From Vanilla planifolia (taxonomy: Eukaryota > Streptophyta > Magnoliopsida > Asparagales > Orchidaceae): DNA of 64,000 nucleotides. A model generated the notes under the pieces. That model did no database searches and was not told where the DNA came from. It saw only the letters and a program-made list of their open reading frames with translations. Below, piece by piece: positions 13,601 through 23,984 of the stretch. Made by a program: the position numbers and the translations under genes. Where the stretch lies: positions 27,332,670-27,396,669 of the forward strand of contig CM043872.1 of NCBI GenBank assembly GCA_023846275.1. Direction: 5' to 3'. Position 1 is the stretch's first letter. Each line of letters begins with the position of its first letter.

Positions 13601-16211
13601 TGCGGGGATAATCCAACAGACGATGAAGCCAAATAAGGATAATCTAGTTTGGGGGAAGAGGACTTGCTTCTTTTCTTTCTAAGTGCATCAGCTACATCAA
13701 AAGATTTCTTCAAACTTCCTCTGCTTGAACCATCGTTTGATTCATTATCAGAATCCAAACAAACTAAGCTAGAAACTCCTGAAGGAGATAGAATTAATAA
13801 AATTCTGAACCATGAAAAAGTGAACCACATCCATAGCAAGTAGATGTGCACAATTAGTGATAATAATACTTGGAAATGCAAATTACATGAATGATGTGTA
13901 CCCAAAATAAATGACAAGGGGCAAATGCATGGATAGTTGACTTGCGCCCCAAGAAAATGGTATTCACCACAACATTTTTTAACACAATTCATTGACATTT
14001 CTTGATTGGTAGAATAGGGCACACTAAAAAGGGAATTCAACTGAAATATATCCAATTATTGAGCAATATACAGAGAATAGTTGACATAAGCATGCTACAG
14101 TTATATAGCAAGTTAACAACGGTGACACTGATGCTTGAAGCTGCAAAAGGAATAGATGAAGTGCACCCATAATAAGTGATAAGGCTAATGCATGGATAGT
14201 TGACTTTTACCTAAAGAAAGTGTTATGGAAACGAACATTTTTAACACCACTCATTGCCATTTCTTGATTGATAAAATAAAGCACATCCAAACAGTAATTC
14301 AACCACAATTTTTTCACTTAATGAGCATACACATGGAGCAGTTTGAATAGGCATGCTAGAACCATATATCAAGACAACAAAATAGGATTATAACAAACTA
14401 CTAAGCAAGGTTTATAATAATGAATATCAAACACTATTGAATTATGAGCATGGACTAAATTGGTAAAGTTCATGACAACCAATCTCTATAGAGACCACAT
14501 GCCAACTACTAAAAATAATACAAAATCTTCTAAGATATGTTCATTATTGAAGGCTTCACCCAACAGATTATATTTCTTACTTCTAAGGTTGCTGGTGTAA
14601 AAGGTATAACTACATTAAATTATAAGCCCAAGCAAGACAATGAAATGACCAAAACACATATTGACAATGAAAATTTAATAAACAGAAAAATACGCTACAT
14701 GAATCCACAAAGTCTATGATTTTACTCAACTTATAGCATAATAACACATGTTACAATTAATAAGTAAAGTGCAAAAAACAATTGTGCAACACTAATGGTA
14801 TAGCAATAACAAGGCTACAACCATTTTCACGTTGAGGGTCTGTAGTACTGTAGCACTAAAATACCAAAGAAAAACTCCTAACAGATAAACTCTTCAAAAT
14901 AGTCATCAAAATATACCGTCACTCAATCATCCAAGAGTATATTTATCACCCATTTAACAACAAAAGACAATGCAATGAAGTATGAAACACTTCTAGACAT
15001 AGAGAACAAGGAATAATAAAGAAAGAAAGAAAGTACAATAACAGTAAGTACAAATATTTATGTGACAAACTCAAAACCCAAAAGACCTATAGATCTTCAC
15101 TATAACTTCAAGAAATTATGAAACTACATTCTTAGATTTCACTCTTAGAATAATAGTTGCACAACATGCACAATGAAACTAAAGAAGGGAAAGAAAAAGA
15201 CTAAAATTTCAACAAATTAACAGTTCTCTTGCATCCAATTAATGAGTAGCCACATCAATTTATATCCTTCAAAAATTATTGCCATGTATCGATATTAAGG
15301 TATGATGAATTGATAAGCCACAACTAAAATATTACCCATGCAACAAAGTTTGCACATAACAATTACAAAACCACTTTACCAAAAGTCACATCTAATTTGT
15401 TGCCTTAAAACTCGGTAAAGAAATTTCCCATAAGGAAAATCTTTAAAACCTTGAGAAGCTCCTCAATTCCATAAATGTTTTTTGCACCCATACTTGCTCT
15501 TCACATTCATGCTTGCATACCTTATCTGTAATTGCCACTTCCCTAATGTTACGTTCATTTGCACCGCATTTGAAAGATTACACCTAACACCTCAATTGTA
15601 CCAAACAAAGAACAAATTAAATCTACATGAACCTGTTCGTACAATATCCAAATCAGGCTTCATACCTCAATAATTCAGTCATTGAAAACAAGTTTTCCTA
15701 ACAAAGTGAAGTACATTGCAATTTTGTGATTTGTCTGAAAGCTATAAACTGAAGGCAACATCTCTGAAGCCCTCCGGGGGCAACACGATGAATCAACCCT
15801 TGGATTCTACCATAATGAATAAAATTTGATACGTTCACCTGTAACCCTACATTAATAACAAAGCAACCGCCTGCAATTCAACAAAGGCGAATCTAGGGTT
15901 AGGCCCCTACCAGCAAACTCCTCCTGTGAATTCGCGAACGCGTGGGAGCACTTCAAGACGGACGCACCGGAAATGAAGGACAATGGCGTTTCGGCGACAA
16001 AAGAAGGAATGGAAACCGGACTAGGTTTTTGAGGGGTTGGGTCATCATCGATGACCAGAATGGTAGGAGCCAATCCTCCGCCGTCCTTGTCGCGGCAGGA
16101 GTACTTCTCCGGTGACTTACTCTTGGCACGAATGGGCGGAGGTGAGCGAGAGGAGAGGACATCATCGTCAGAAAGGATGTCAACGGTAAAGCTTTGATGA
16201 GAACGATTCAT
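4632..16211 (-). CDS. EME1: EME1, non-catalytic partner of the MUS81 structure-specific endonuclease (3' end not in window)
   Basis: EME1 pairs with MUS81 in the nucleus to cut branched DNA during recombination and fork repair; in the known family only MUS81 carries the active site. Ten exons read on the minus strand: 16211-15911, 13778-13518, 13427-13378, 13010-12816, 12611-12458, 12391-12282, 11315-11143, 9955-9892, 9229-9111 and 4721-4632. All junctions are GT-AG and keep phase, giving about 505 residues. The N-terminus is acidic and Ser-rich (DILSDDD). Exons 4-5 encode a Lys/Glu-rich coiled coil (KKLEKEKQKWEKGK), followed by the ERCC4-like domain with VPYIVLLFQAEEF, ICYLTNRLMSF and DGWKRPPVEE, then HSRQCIDEAEVADH and STWLSVNANGS as in Arabidopsis EME1A/B. 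The start ATG at 16211 opens the first exon. The final helix-hairpin-helix region (roughly 80-90 residues expected) was not found between 4631 and 1, so the model is partial. Confidence 0.93.
4722..9110 (-). other. EME1 intron 9 (4.4 kb), AT-rich, no gene inside
   Basis: This intron separates the exons ending in SLASCQFR and beginning KKSTWLSVNANG. It starts GTGAGA and ends TTTACAG on the minus strand. About 5000-6300 is extremely AT-rich. A two-copy tandem duplication lies at 6426-6599, and runs of A occur near 6750 and 8620. Nothing that looks coding was recognised. Confidence 0.8.
6426..6599. repeat. Tandem duplication, period about 86 bp, in EME1 intron 9
   Basis: The unit beginning TTTACAAAAGT and containing AGAGTGGGTGCTATATTAA (first copy) recurs immediately downstream with AGGAGTGGGTACTATATTAA (second copy). 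The copies are visibly diverged. Short open frames across it are artefacts of the duplication. Confidence 0.8.
9340..9808. repeat. Tandem duplication, period 238 bp, in EME1 intron 8
   Basis: The segment starting ATATATGTATTGGTCATTAT near 9343 recurs near 9581 and continues in parallel to the shared end GAGACCTAACTGTATAA. Copies differ by scattered substitutions and small gaps. It lies between the exons at 9892-9955 and 9111-9229. Confidence 0.88.
13888..14374. repeat. Tandem duplication, period about 264 bp, in EME1 intron 1
   Basis: Both copies carry GCATGGATAGTTGACTT, then ATTTCTTGATTG, then a shared GAGCA...GGCATGCTA / AAGCATGCTA end. The copies, about 13888-14112 and 14152-14374, are well diverged, suggesting an old event. 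Confidence 0.85.
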
Positions 16212-17235
16212 CCCGGGGCGAACGAAAAACCCCCGTCATGTAAAAAAACGCCAAACAAGTCTCGACTTTCAACAGAAATTCTTCAACCAACACGCGAAAG
16301 CGTATCTTTTTTTTCAAAGCATATTATAGAAATTTTGAAAATATTTTCTTGAGTTTTTTTCATTTTTTCACTAAACAAAATAAATAATTTCTCATATGAA
16401 ACTCAATCAAAGGCGTAACAAATCAAAGTCAAAACCCAATGAATTGTGATAAACAACTAAATCGAAAGAATCAATTGAGTGAAAAATCTAGCCCTCAATG
16501 TGATCATATGAATCCAATCAATTTAGTTCAAATAAACATAAATAAATTTGCATCAAAAGTTCAGTTATTTTATCACTCCAAATACGAGACATAATAATAA
16601 AAAAATGATTAAATTATTTTCCTGACAAAATATTTATTAATTATTATATATTTACCTGAGAAAGTTACATACTTATTCCATTCTAAAATTTTAAAAGTTC
16701 CAATGGCTAATTATTTTAAACGTATCAAAAAAATAATTTTTTGTTTCAAAAAGTATTTTTAGATGAATACTATTTTCTCCCTATACAATAAATTATTTCT
16801 TATGTCTGTTTATGATTTTATAATTCATTAAGAATGTATCAAACATGTTAGCTAAATATTATAATTCTTTTATGATAGAAATTTTGATACAATTCAAGAA
16901 AACATGATGAAGATTAATCTTATTTATATTCAACAAAAAAAAATTTTAGTTAATTTAAAATTTGGAATTAAATTAATTCATTTGTATTGTTTTTTTATTT
17001 AAGTTGCTCAATTATTCAATATAAAATTAATAGGTGTATTTGTCAAACTTTTATGTAGTGAATTATGTCAACAAGTATCATAAAGATATCAATTAGTTAG
17101 TTATTAATTATTTTATATATCAATAATTATTATTTAGTGAACTAAAAATGTCTTAATTTGTGAGTTTTTTTTTATTGATACATCCATATAATTCAAATTG
17201 CATTTAAATGATTCTAAATACCATTTCAATAATTT
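16212..17235. other. EME1 upstream region, AT-rich, no gene seen
   Basis: Immediately upstream of the EME1 start the first 60 bases are GC-rich, as expected for a plant 5' leader; beyond about 16300 the DNA is strongly AT-rich. No open frame of note and no convincing TATA assignment. Confidence 0.6.
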
Positions 17236-18060
17236 TTGTCACGTTTTGATGTTTCAAAAAGCTTCATAACCGTTAAAAGTGGTGATAGCATTTCGCTACC
17301 GGCGACGACGGGTTTCGAAAGCCGGCCGCACTCCGTTAATAGCCGGCGCTTGGGAGTGAGGTGGTCGGGGAAGCACTCAGAGAGGGAGATAAGCTCAGTT
17401 CAAATGATCGACACGTAATGTCAGATTTAGTCATTTCTACCTTGGTCCTAAGAACAGAAAAAATAGAGAACCGGCTTAAAAACTGGAGAAGCTTGCCTTC
17501 TCATCGTCCCTTTTCTTCCGTAGATTAGCTTCATCGGACTACAGGAAAGCGAAACTAATATCCGCCGCATAACAAGGACTAGATGCTTTAAAAAAAACAA
17601 CATGAACATTGGTCAACGATGGACCACTTGTCTCGGATCACCAGACGCACTTAACGATGGCGACGAGGAAGCGGAGGAGTAAACCGTCGGCGCCGTCGAG
17701 AAGCTCATCCGAAACCAGGCGCTCGAGACCGCGGTCCCTCGGGAGCGCTTCGCCGTAGTAAAGAACGGTTGTCACCGCCGTCGCAGGTCTCCTCGCGAGC
17801 CTCGCCACCGCTACGACGCACCTCACGAGCAGCAGCATCAGGGACTGCATGCCACGCCCGTTGGTGCAATCTTAAGCAGCAATAAATCATCGACAGGAGA
17901 GAAGTCGACCATGCATTTATCGGAGATGCAGAGAGATTCTCGTTCGTGGAGGGGAAGAGAAAAATGAATATAATTAGCGAGCGGGAGGAGATTGTCGAGG
18001 CAGAGGACCAGAGCGCTCATCGGTTTCGTCGACCGAAGAAAACAGATGGCGCCCATGGTC
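17236..18060. other. GC-rich islet of unknown origin
   Basis: This stretch stands out from AT-rich flanks by composition. On the minus strand an ATG at 18056 opens 72 codons with coding-like codon use (starting MGAICFLRSTKPMSALVLCL). It ends at a stop; a second 70-codon frame begins at 17850 on the same strand in another phase. On the plus strand 17236-17418 is open for 60 codons. I recognise no domain in any of them. It could be a decayed gene fragment, a gene with unrecognised introns, or a captured piece inside a transposon. Confidence 0.4.
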
Positions 18061-19296
18061 CAACGGCGGCCGCATTCACTTTAGGGCCTGTTTGAGACAG
18101 CGGTTGAAAAGCTTGTTTTACAAAAAAAATAATCATACTTTCGATTTATTTCCAATATTTAAACTAATAAAAAAATTAATAAAGAAGAATTACGAGAAGC
18201 GGTAATATTGAGGAAAGAGAGGGTTAGCATAGCAAAAAAGTGTTGGAGGCCTTGAAGAATCAATTAAAAATCATTCTAAGCTCTTTATAAAGTTTTTTAA
18301 TTCAATCTTGATTTAGCTATCCTTCTTGCACTATTAAGAAGCTCTCATCTAGAAATTAAGTTTGTTTTAAAGCTAAAATCCATGAGGATTTGTTAGGATT
18401 GAAATGTTTATTTGATACTAAAGTTATACAACACAATAAAGAAGTTTTTTATTTTAAGCATAAAACTAAGATTGAGCATGAAACAAATAAAATTTTTATT
18501 GTCTTACATCCACCACATTGATTACGCATAATACACAAATTTACGATGTATTGTATGTTAGCCAAAAGATAATATGTTAAGTTGTAGAGTACAGCATGTA
18601 AGAGCTCAAGCGAATAATCCATTTAGTTAACAAACTTTTTCCCTTGTGTTTAATACACTAAAGCTATGGTGTAGAATGTTAGAGACAAATTTTAAAAAAT
18701 TAAAAATGTAAGATTTGAGAAGCTCTAAGTAATTTTGTAAATCAAATATAAGAAAAATGATGTTAAATTCAAAAACTTTTGATGAAAAATGCATAATTTT
18801 CATTCTCATAGAAATTACAATGAAAAAAGAATACAATCAAAATAATAATTGATAAACCATGATAAGTGAATTTAATAAATTATAATGTAAATAAGTCTTA
18901 TTTAATTTAATATGCCAATATGACATCTTTTTTTACATATATGAGTTATGATAATAATTATAAAATACAATTGATATAACATGAGATACGCTATAAATAA
19001 GTTATAATATGTCTCACCCACACAACGTCTAAAGTAATGTTATGTTACGATATTAGATACAATATGGTTAGATATCACGATGTGAATGGAAAGAAAAATA
19101 AAATATGTTTTTCCAAAATATTAACCCATAATTATCACGATATATGATGAGCCATTACCACGTGAAAATGGGCTAGATAAGAAATATAGGACATGCTCTA
19201 TTAATAAATGACATTGAAGTGATATGGTATGTCATATATAACTTTTCATATTTATTTTATATTTTAATTGATTTTTTGTTTTAATGTGATACATGA

Positions 19297-19860
19297 TAAA
19301 TTTAGACTTTTATTATAATCTAATTTGGGACATATAATATTAGAGATGCTCAATAAATTATTAGAAAATGTAAAAAAAAAATTCGCTAATTATGATAGGT
19401 AGCATATGTATCATTTTAGAATTGTTTAAAAATTGACATCCAAAATTGTAACGTAAATTATTAAGTGAAGTAGGTAACAATATATTAAGTATTAAGCATA
19501 GAGTTATACAAACTCTATGTGAAATATTATAATAAAAGAAAAAATAATTCTAACTTTATATTATTATTTAGAAAATAAAAATTATTAAAAGAGTATATAT
19601 TTTTTATAATGATATGGGTGTTGATAGAAGTAAGAATTTCTTTAGTTATCAGCTCTCCCTGTGGAAGGTCTCTCTCATTCAATCATTCCTTGTTTCTTAC
19701 AAATGATTTAGTTGCCAGCTCTCTCGATGGAAGGTTTCTCACCATCGTTTCTTATCTCTCACAAAAAAGTTAGAATCTTTACAACTAGAGTTAAGCGCAC
19801 ATAATTTTATTTACAAAAGTGAAAACACACAAACAAAAGAAATTTTTATTTCATAATTTT
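19297..19860 (+). repeat. Dispersed repeat, copy 1 (about 560 bp)
   Basis: It matches the copy at 21930-22490 along its whole length in the same orientation. Shared landmarks in order are AGATGCTCAA, the block around TAACTTTATATTA...TAGAAAATAAAAATT, the paired 'AGCTCTC..GGAAGGT' phrases, and AAGTGAAA.CACACAAACAAA near the end. Spacing of 2.6 kb would fit terminal repeats of a non-autonomous LTR element, but neither ends nor coding content prove that. Confidence 0.8.
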
Positions 19861-20927
19861 TTTTACATCCTAATGAGCATTCCTATTTGGAGATACCTTA
19901 TGAGTATGATACTAATATACTAAACTAGAAATATAAATAACATTTAAAAATATCAAATAATACATTTTAGATTTTAAAAGACATTTTAGAATTTTAAAAT
20001 TCAACATAAATTATAAAAGAAGTATTTTGAATAAAAATTGATTTAAATTTTTTTTAAAATTAATTAAATTAAGCAATTCCTAAATAGATTGTGTTATCAC
20101 GAGATGGAAAAGGTGAGCGTCGAAATGACACGTGACAAAATGATAGGGCAAGGTCGTTGCGACGCCAGTGGAGGTCTCAACGTGCTTGGTCCTATTTTTA
20201 GGTCGATAAGGCTGGAGGGTCGGTGTGGGTCGACGTGGTTCAGAGCTGATATATCGAGTCATAAGGGATGACGGGTTGACGCAAGTCGAGCAAACCATCA
20301 GCTAGGTTCTCAGGTCAGTGCGAGTCATGTGGGCCTAGCGGGTAGGCGTGGGCAGCATGGGTAGTGGCCACAGCAGGTAACAGTAGCAGTACGGCAATTA
20401 ATGATGGCAAAAATAGCAAAAAAATTCAATTTTAAGCCTTTTTGGAAACAATTTTCACAAAAAATTGCATCGATGAACTTATGAAACTTGTGTGACACCA
20501 ATGAGAGAAATTTTTTTGAGCTAACATTAGACACACTTACATCATAATGAGTCATTTATAAAGCTTTTATAAGTTTTTAATTATTTTTATTATGAAGGAT
20601 ATTTTTGTTATTTTATTTTTAGTTTTAGGTTTAGCATTATAATCAATTTAAAGTCTTACTTTGGAGTGAGAATAAAAGATTATTTAACTTAACATTTTAT
20701 GCTCATAAATTCTTGTTTCTTTATCATGCATGCACAATATTAGGTGGTGATATAGATTTTTAAGTTGTGATTTGACATCTTAGTTGTAATTTGAATTTAT
20801 CTCTGTTATTTCCAGTATTCGAAATAAGATTTTGTTGCTAAAGCTCCTCCTTCCTATTACCTATTAATTTGGTAGTAGAGAAGTGTCAGCTAGTTGCTAA
20901 TTTGGATTTAAAGACTCCTTTGTGATG

Positions 20928-21012
20928 TTCTAAGTATCATGACGATCTACCATTCCTACTAATTAGAAGTTTGCTTTGATTTCACCTTCACTGACTACCA
21001 CTTAAGAACTGC
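20928..21012 (+). repeat. Short repeat, copy 1 (about 85 bp; partner at 21421-21505)
   Basis: Both copies contain CATGACGATC.ACCATT, then ATTAGAAGTTT and ATTTCACCTTCACT. They lie on either side of the LTR-end signal at 21361, 493 bp apart. Confidence 0.75.
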
Positions 21013-21357
21013 CTTTCCTTAATTTTGCACTTCCATTGCATTAAGTCCTTCAATTTACCTTCACTTCTATCATTATTAAGTTTCTAGAAAAAGATGCCAA
21101 AAAAAGAGTTTGCCTTAGGCATTATGCGCTAACTGTTGCCATTGATAACCAAGCATCATGACCAGCCATGAATGCAAATCACAAAAAAGCCTTGGTCCCT
21201 GCTTAGCACCGTGCATGCTACTACACCAACACACTCCTATCTTCACCTATCGTCATCATCTTTAACATCTCTATATTCTACTTTAAATCTCATTATAATA
21301 GTTCCACCTACCCTTTATCCTTCAATTTAGAGTTAGAATCTTAGGAATTCTATCATT

Positions 21358-21375
21358 ATCATTTGGTATCAAAGC
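21358..21375 (+). other. LTR end plus primer-binding-site-like sequence
   Basis: The order ATCA, TT, then TGGTATCAAAGC resembles the junction between a plant 5' LTR (ending in CA) and a primer binding site for initiator Met-tRNA; the usual plant site TGGTATCAGAGC differs at one base. No gag-pol coding follows it, so it would be a relic. Confidence 0.45.
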
Positions 21376-21929
21376 CCTCGTCATGTCTAGTATCACTTTG
21401 GCAACAAAGACTTTATCGTAGTATTCCAACAACCATGACGATCCACCATTGTAACCAATTAGAAGTTTTCCTCTATTTCACCTTCACTAGATGTTGCTTG
21501 AGTGACATTCTCAAATCATCAATAATAAGTATGATGTAAGTTTTTAAGATAATTTATTTTAATTGAGAAATTAAGTTATCTAGTAAAGAATACCAAAGTA
21601 TCGAAAAAAATAAAGTATTCCAAAACATAAAATGAATATATAATTATATAAATATTGTCGAGATAAGACCAAAGAAGTTTATTTTGGTCTTAATCAGAAT
21701 TCATTTAGAATTATTATAAATATTTGAAGTTATAAAAGAAAAATATAAAATATTAACTAATTAATAAAATAGGGATCCTTAATTCAAGATTTTATAAGAC
21801 TTTCTTATTAGGTTATTCTTGTATTTGATAAATCAAATTATAAATATTTACCATTTTATTATAATCTACTTGTTTCATGTGAATTATGCTTAGTTATGAA
21901 GAACAAGTTATAGTGCTATAAGAAAGATT

Positions 21930-22490
21930 TAAATTTTTATCAGAATCTAAATTGAAACTTACAATACTAAAGATGCTCAAAAGATTATTAAAAAATATAA
22001 AAAAATATTAGGTAATAATCACAATTAGATGACATGTATGATATTTTAGAACTATTTAAATATTGACATTTCAAATTTGTAGTATAAATTATTAAGTTGA
22101 GTAGGTAGTAATTTTTTAAATACTAAGTATAAAATCCTATAAAAATGATTTTATAGAATACTGTAATACAAGAGTAATTTTAACTTTATATTACTATCTA
22201 GAAAATAAAAATTGCTAAAAGATTAAACCTTTTGACGATGATGTAAATATTGACGGAAGCAAGAATTTGTTTGATTATCGGCTCTTCTAATGGAATGTCT
22301 CTTACCTTTAATCCTTATCTCTCACAAGTGATTTGGTTGTCGACTCTCCCAGTAGAAGGTCTTTTACCTACAATCTGTATTTCTCATAAGGAAAGTTGGA
22401 ATCTCTCCAACAAGAATTAGGTACGCACACTTTATTACAAAGGTGAAAGTACACAAACAAAATAAATTTCATTCCATCATTTCATTTTGT
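21930..22490 (+). repeat. Dispersed repeat, copy 2 (about 560 bp)
   Basis: Second copy of the element at 19297-19860, same strand. The two are clearly homologous but carry many substitutions and small indels. Confidence 0.8.
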
Positions 22491-23926
22491 TTAATATGAT
22501 AAACATCTCTTAAACCTTTATAATTAAAAGAATATCCTACGTAACATCCCAAAAATAGCACAAGTACAAAAGCACTTAGGCTGATTAAGCCAGAGTGGGC
22601 CTGGTTTGACTCGAGTTTAAAGACCAATTAAAACCAATTCAATTCAAACTTGATCTTGGTAAAGGTGCACACTTGAACTCGGATGGGGTAAGACAAAGGA
22701 AGGATTAAGTGAGACAGAATCGAACAAACTATGCAATGGGTTGGGTTAGACCCATAATCATTTTTAACCTATACACATACTAGTAACCCATGTGATGAAA
22801 TCCTAAGCACATAAAGAGAGACTTAGATCATGTTTTAGTTAGATATAAACATGCACAAAAAGTAATATAAAGGGAAAAATCATTTGAGTTTTTGTAACGT
22901 GGAACTAAATTTTGTCTAGCACCTTAATGCTTAATGCATTAATGAATTCCTACTATCTTATCATTGGTCAGACAGTTAAGAGTTCACCATCCTATAAGAG
23001 TTTTTTGAAAGCTCATATTACATCGAACAAATAGCATTCTTTTTGCCTTATCAATTAACATATCCTTGAATAATCCAACGTATAAGATCATTCCTATCTT
23101 CATTGATGAATCTAGCAATCCATTTCTCATCTAACATGATTTGATAACTCATATTTAATGTCTTGATCTAATCATCCATAAACTCATTCGTTTTTACAGT
23201 CTTTGATCTAACTATCTATATCTTCTTTGATATGATCTAACTATGGTCAATCCCATCTAATTCCTAATGTCCTAACTATTATTTGAGCTATTTTAAAGAA
23301 TTTTTAAACTGTTTAGTAGTAGCTTTTGAATAAATATTTCTTTGACTTTCTAACAGCTATAATCAAAAGTTTTCTCTAAATACTCAACTTTTATAAATAA
23401 AATGTCTAATGAATATAAACTAGATTTTAAGATGTTAAAGAGATGATGCATGATATTTTATTTGTATAAAATCTCTTAACAATACATGACTTAATATACC
23501 TTAAAATTCTAAATTATTTCATCTAAGTCTAACTCTTCTAAGTTTTTATTTTTTTTATTTCTCTTCATGATTTTAAGCTCTTTGTGCTTTGCATTATTCA
23601 TTTACAAGTATAAGAAGTTATATTTTCTTTTCCTTTTAGGTTGGATGACTCAATATTTGTGAAAGCTTAAGTTTAATTTGATTTTATAAAAAAATCAAGT
23701 TGTAATTGAGCTCGTAAAAGCCCAAGTTATAGTTGAATGCACAAAAGCTAGTATCTTGGAGGCACATCATAAGAAAAAACCTCAAATTATAATTTTCGTA
23801 ATACTAATATTTTCCCTAACTTTTGTTAGGGGTGAACGTCGATTCTTGTTTGAACCGAATAATCTAAAAAATTTGATATAATTTTCTTATTTTTATTTTT
23901 ATTTTTCATAATCATAAAAATTCAAA

Positions 23927-23929
<3 letters not shown>

Positions 23930-23981
<52 letters not shown>
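23930..23981. repeat. (TA)n microsatellite, about 25 units
   Basis: An uninterrupted run of alternating T and A, directly visible. Likely length-polymorphic. Confidence 0.97.

Positions 23982-23984
<3 letters not shown>

Noticed and set aside
13510..14055. 181-codon minus-strand frame starting MDIFQLNSLFSVPY
   Set aside because: Only the part from 13778 on is EME1 exon 2; the upstream half is intron read-through, and CTTCAG|GA is the acceptor.
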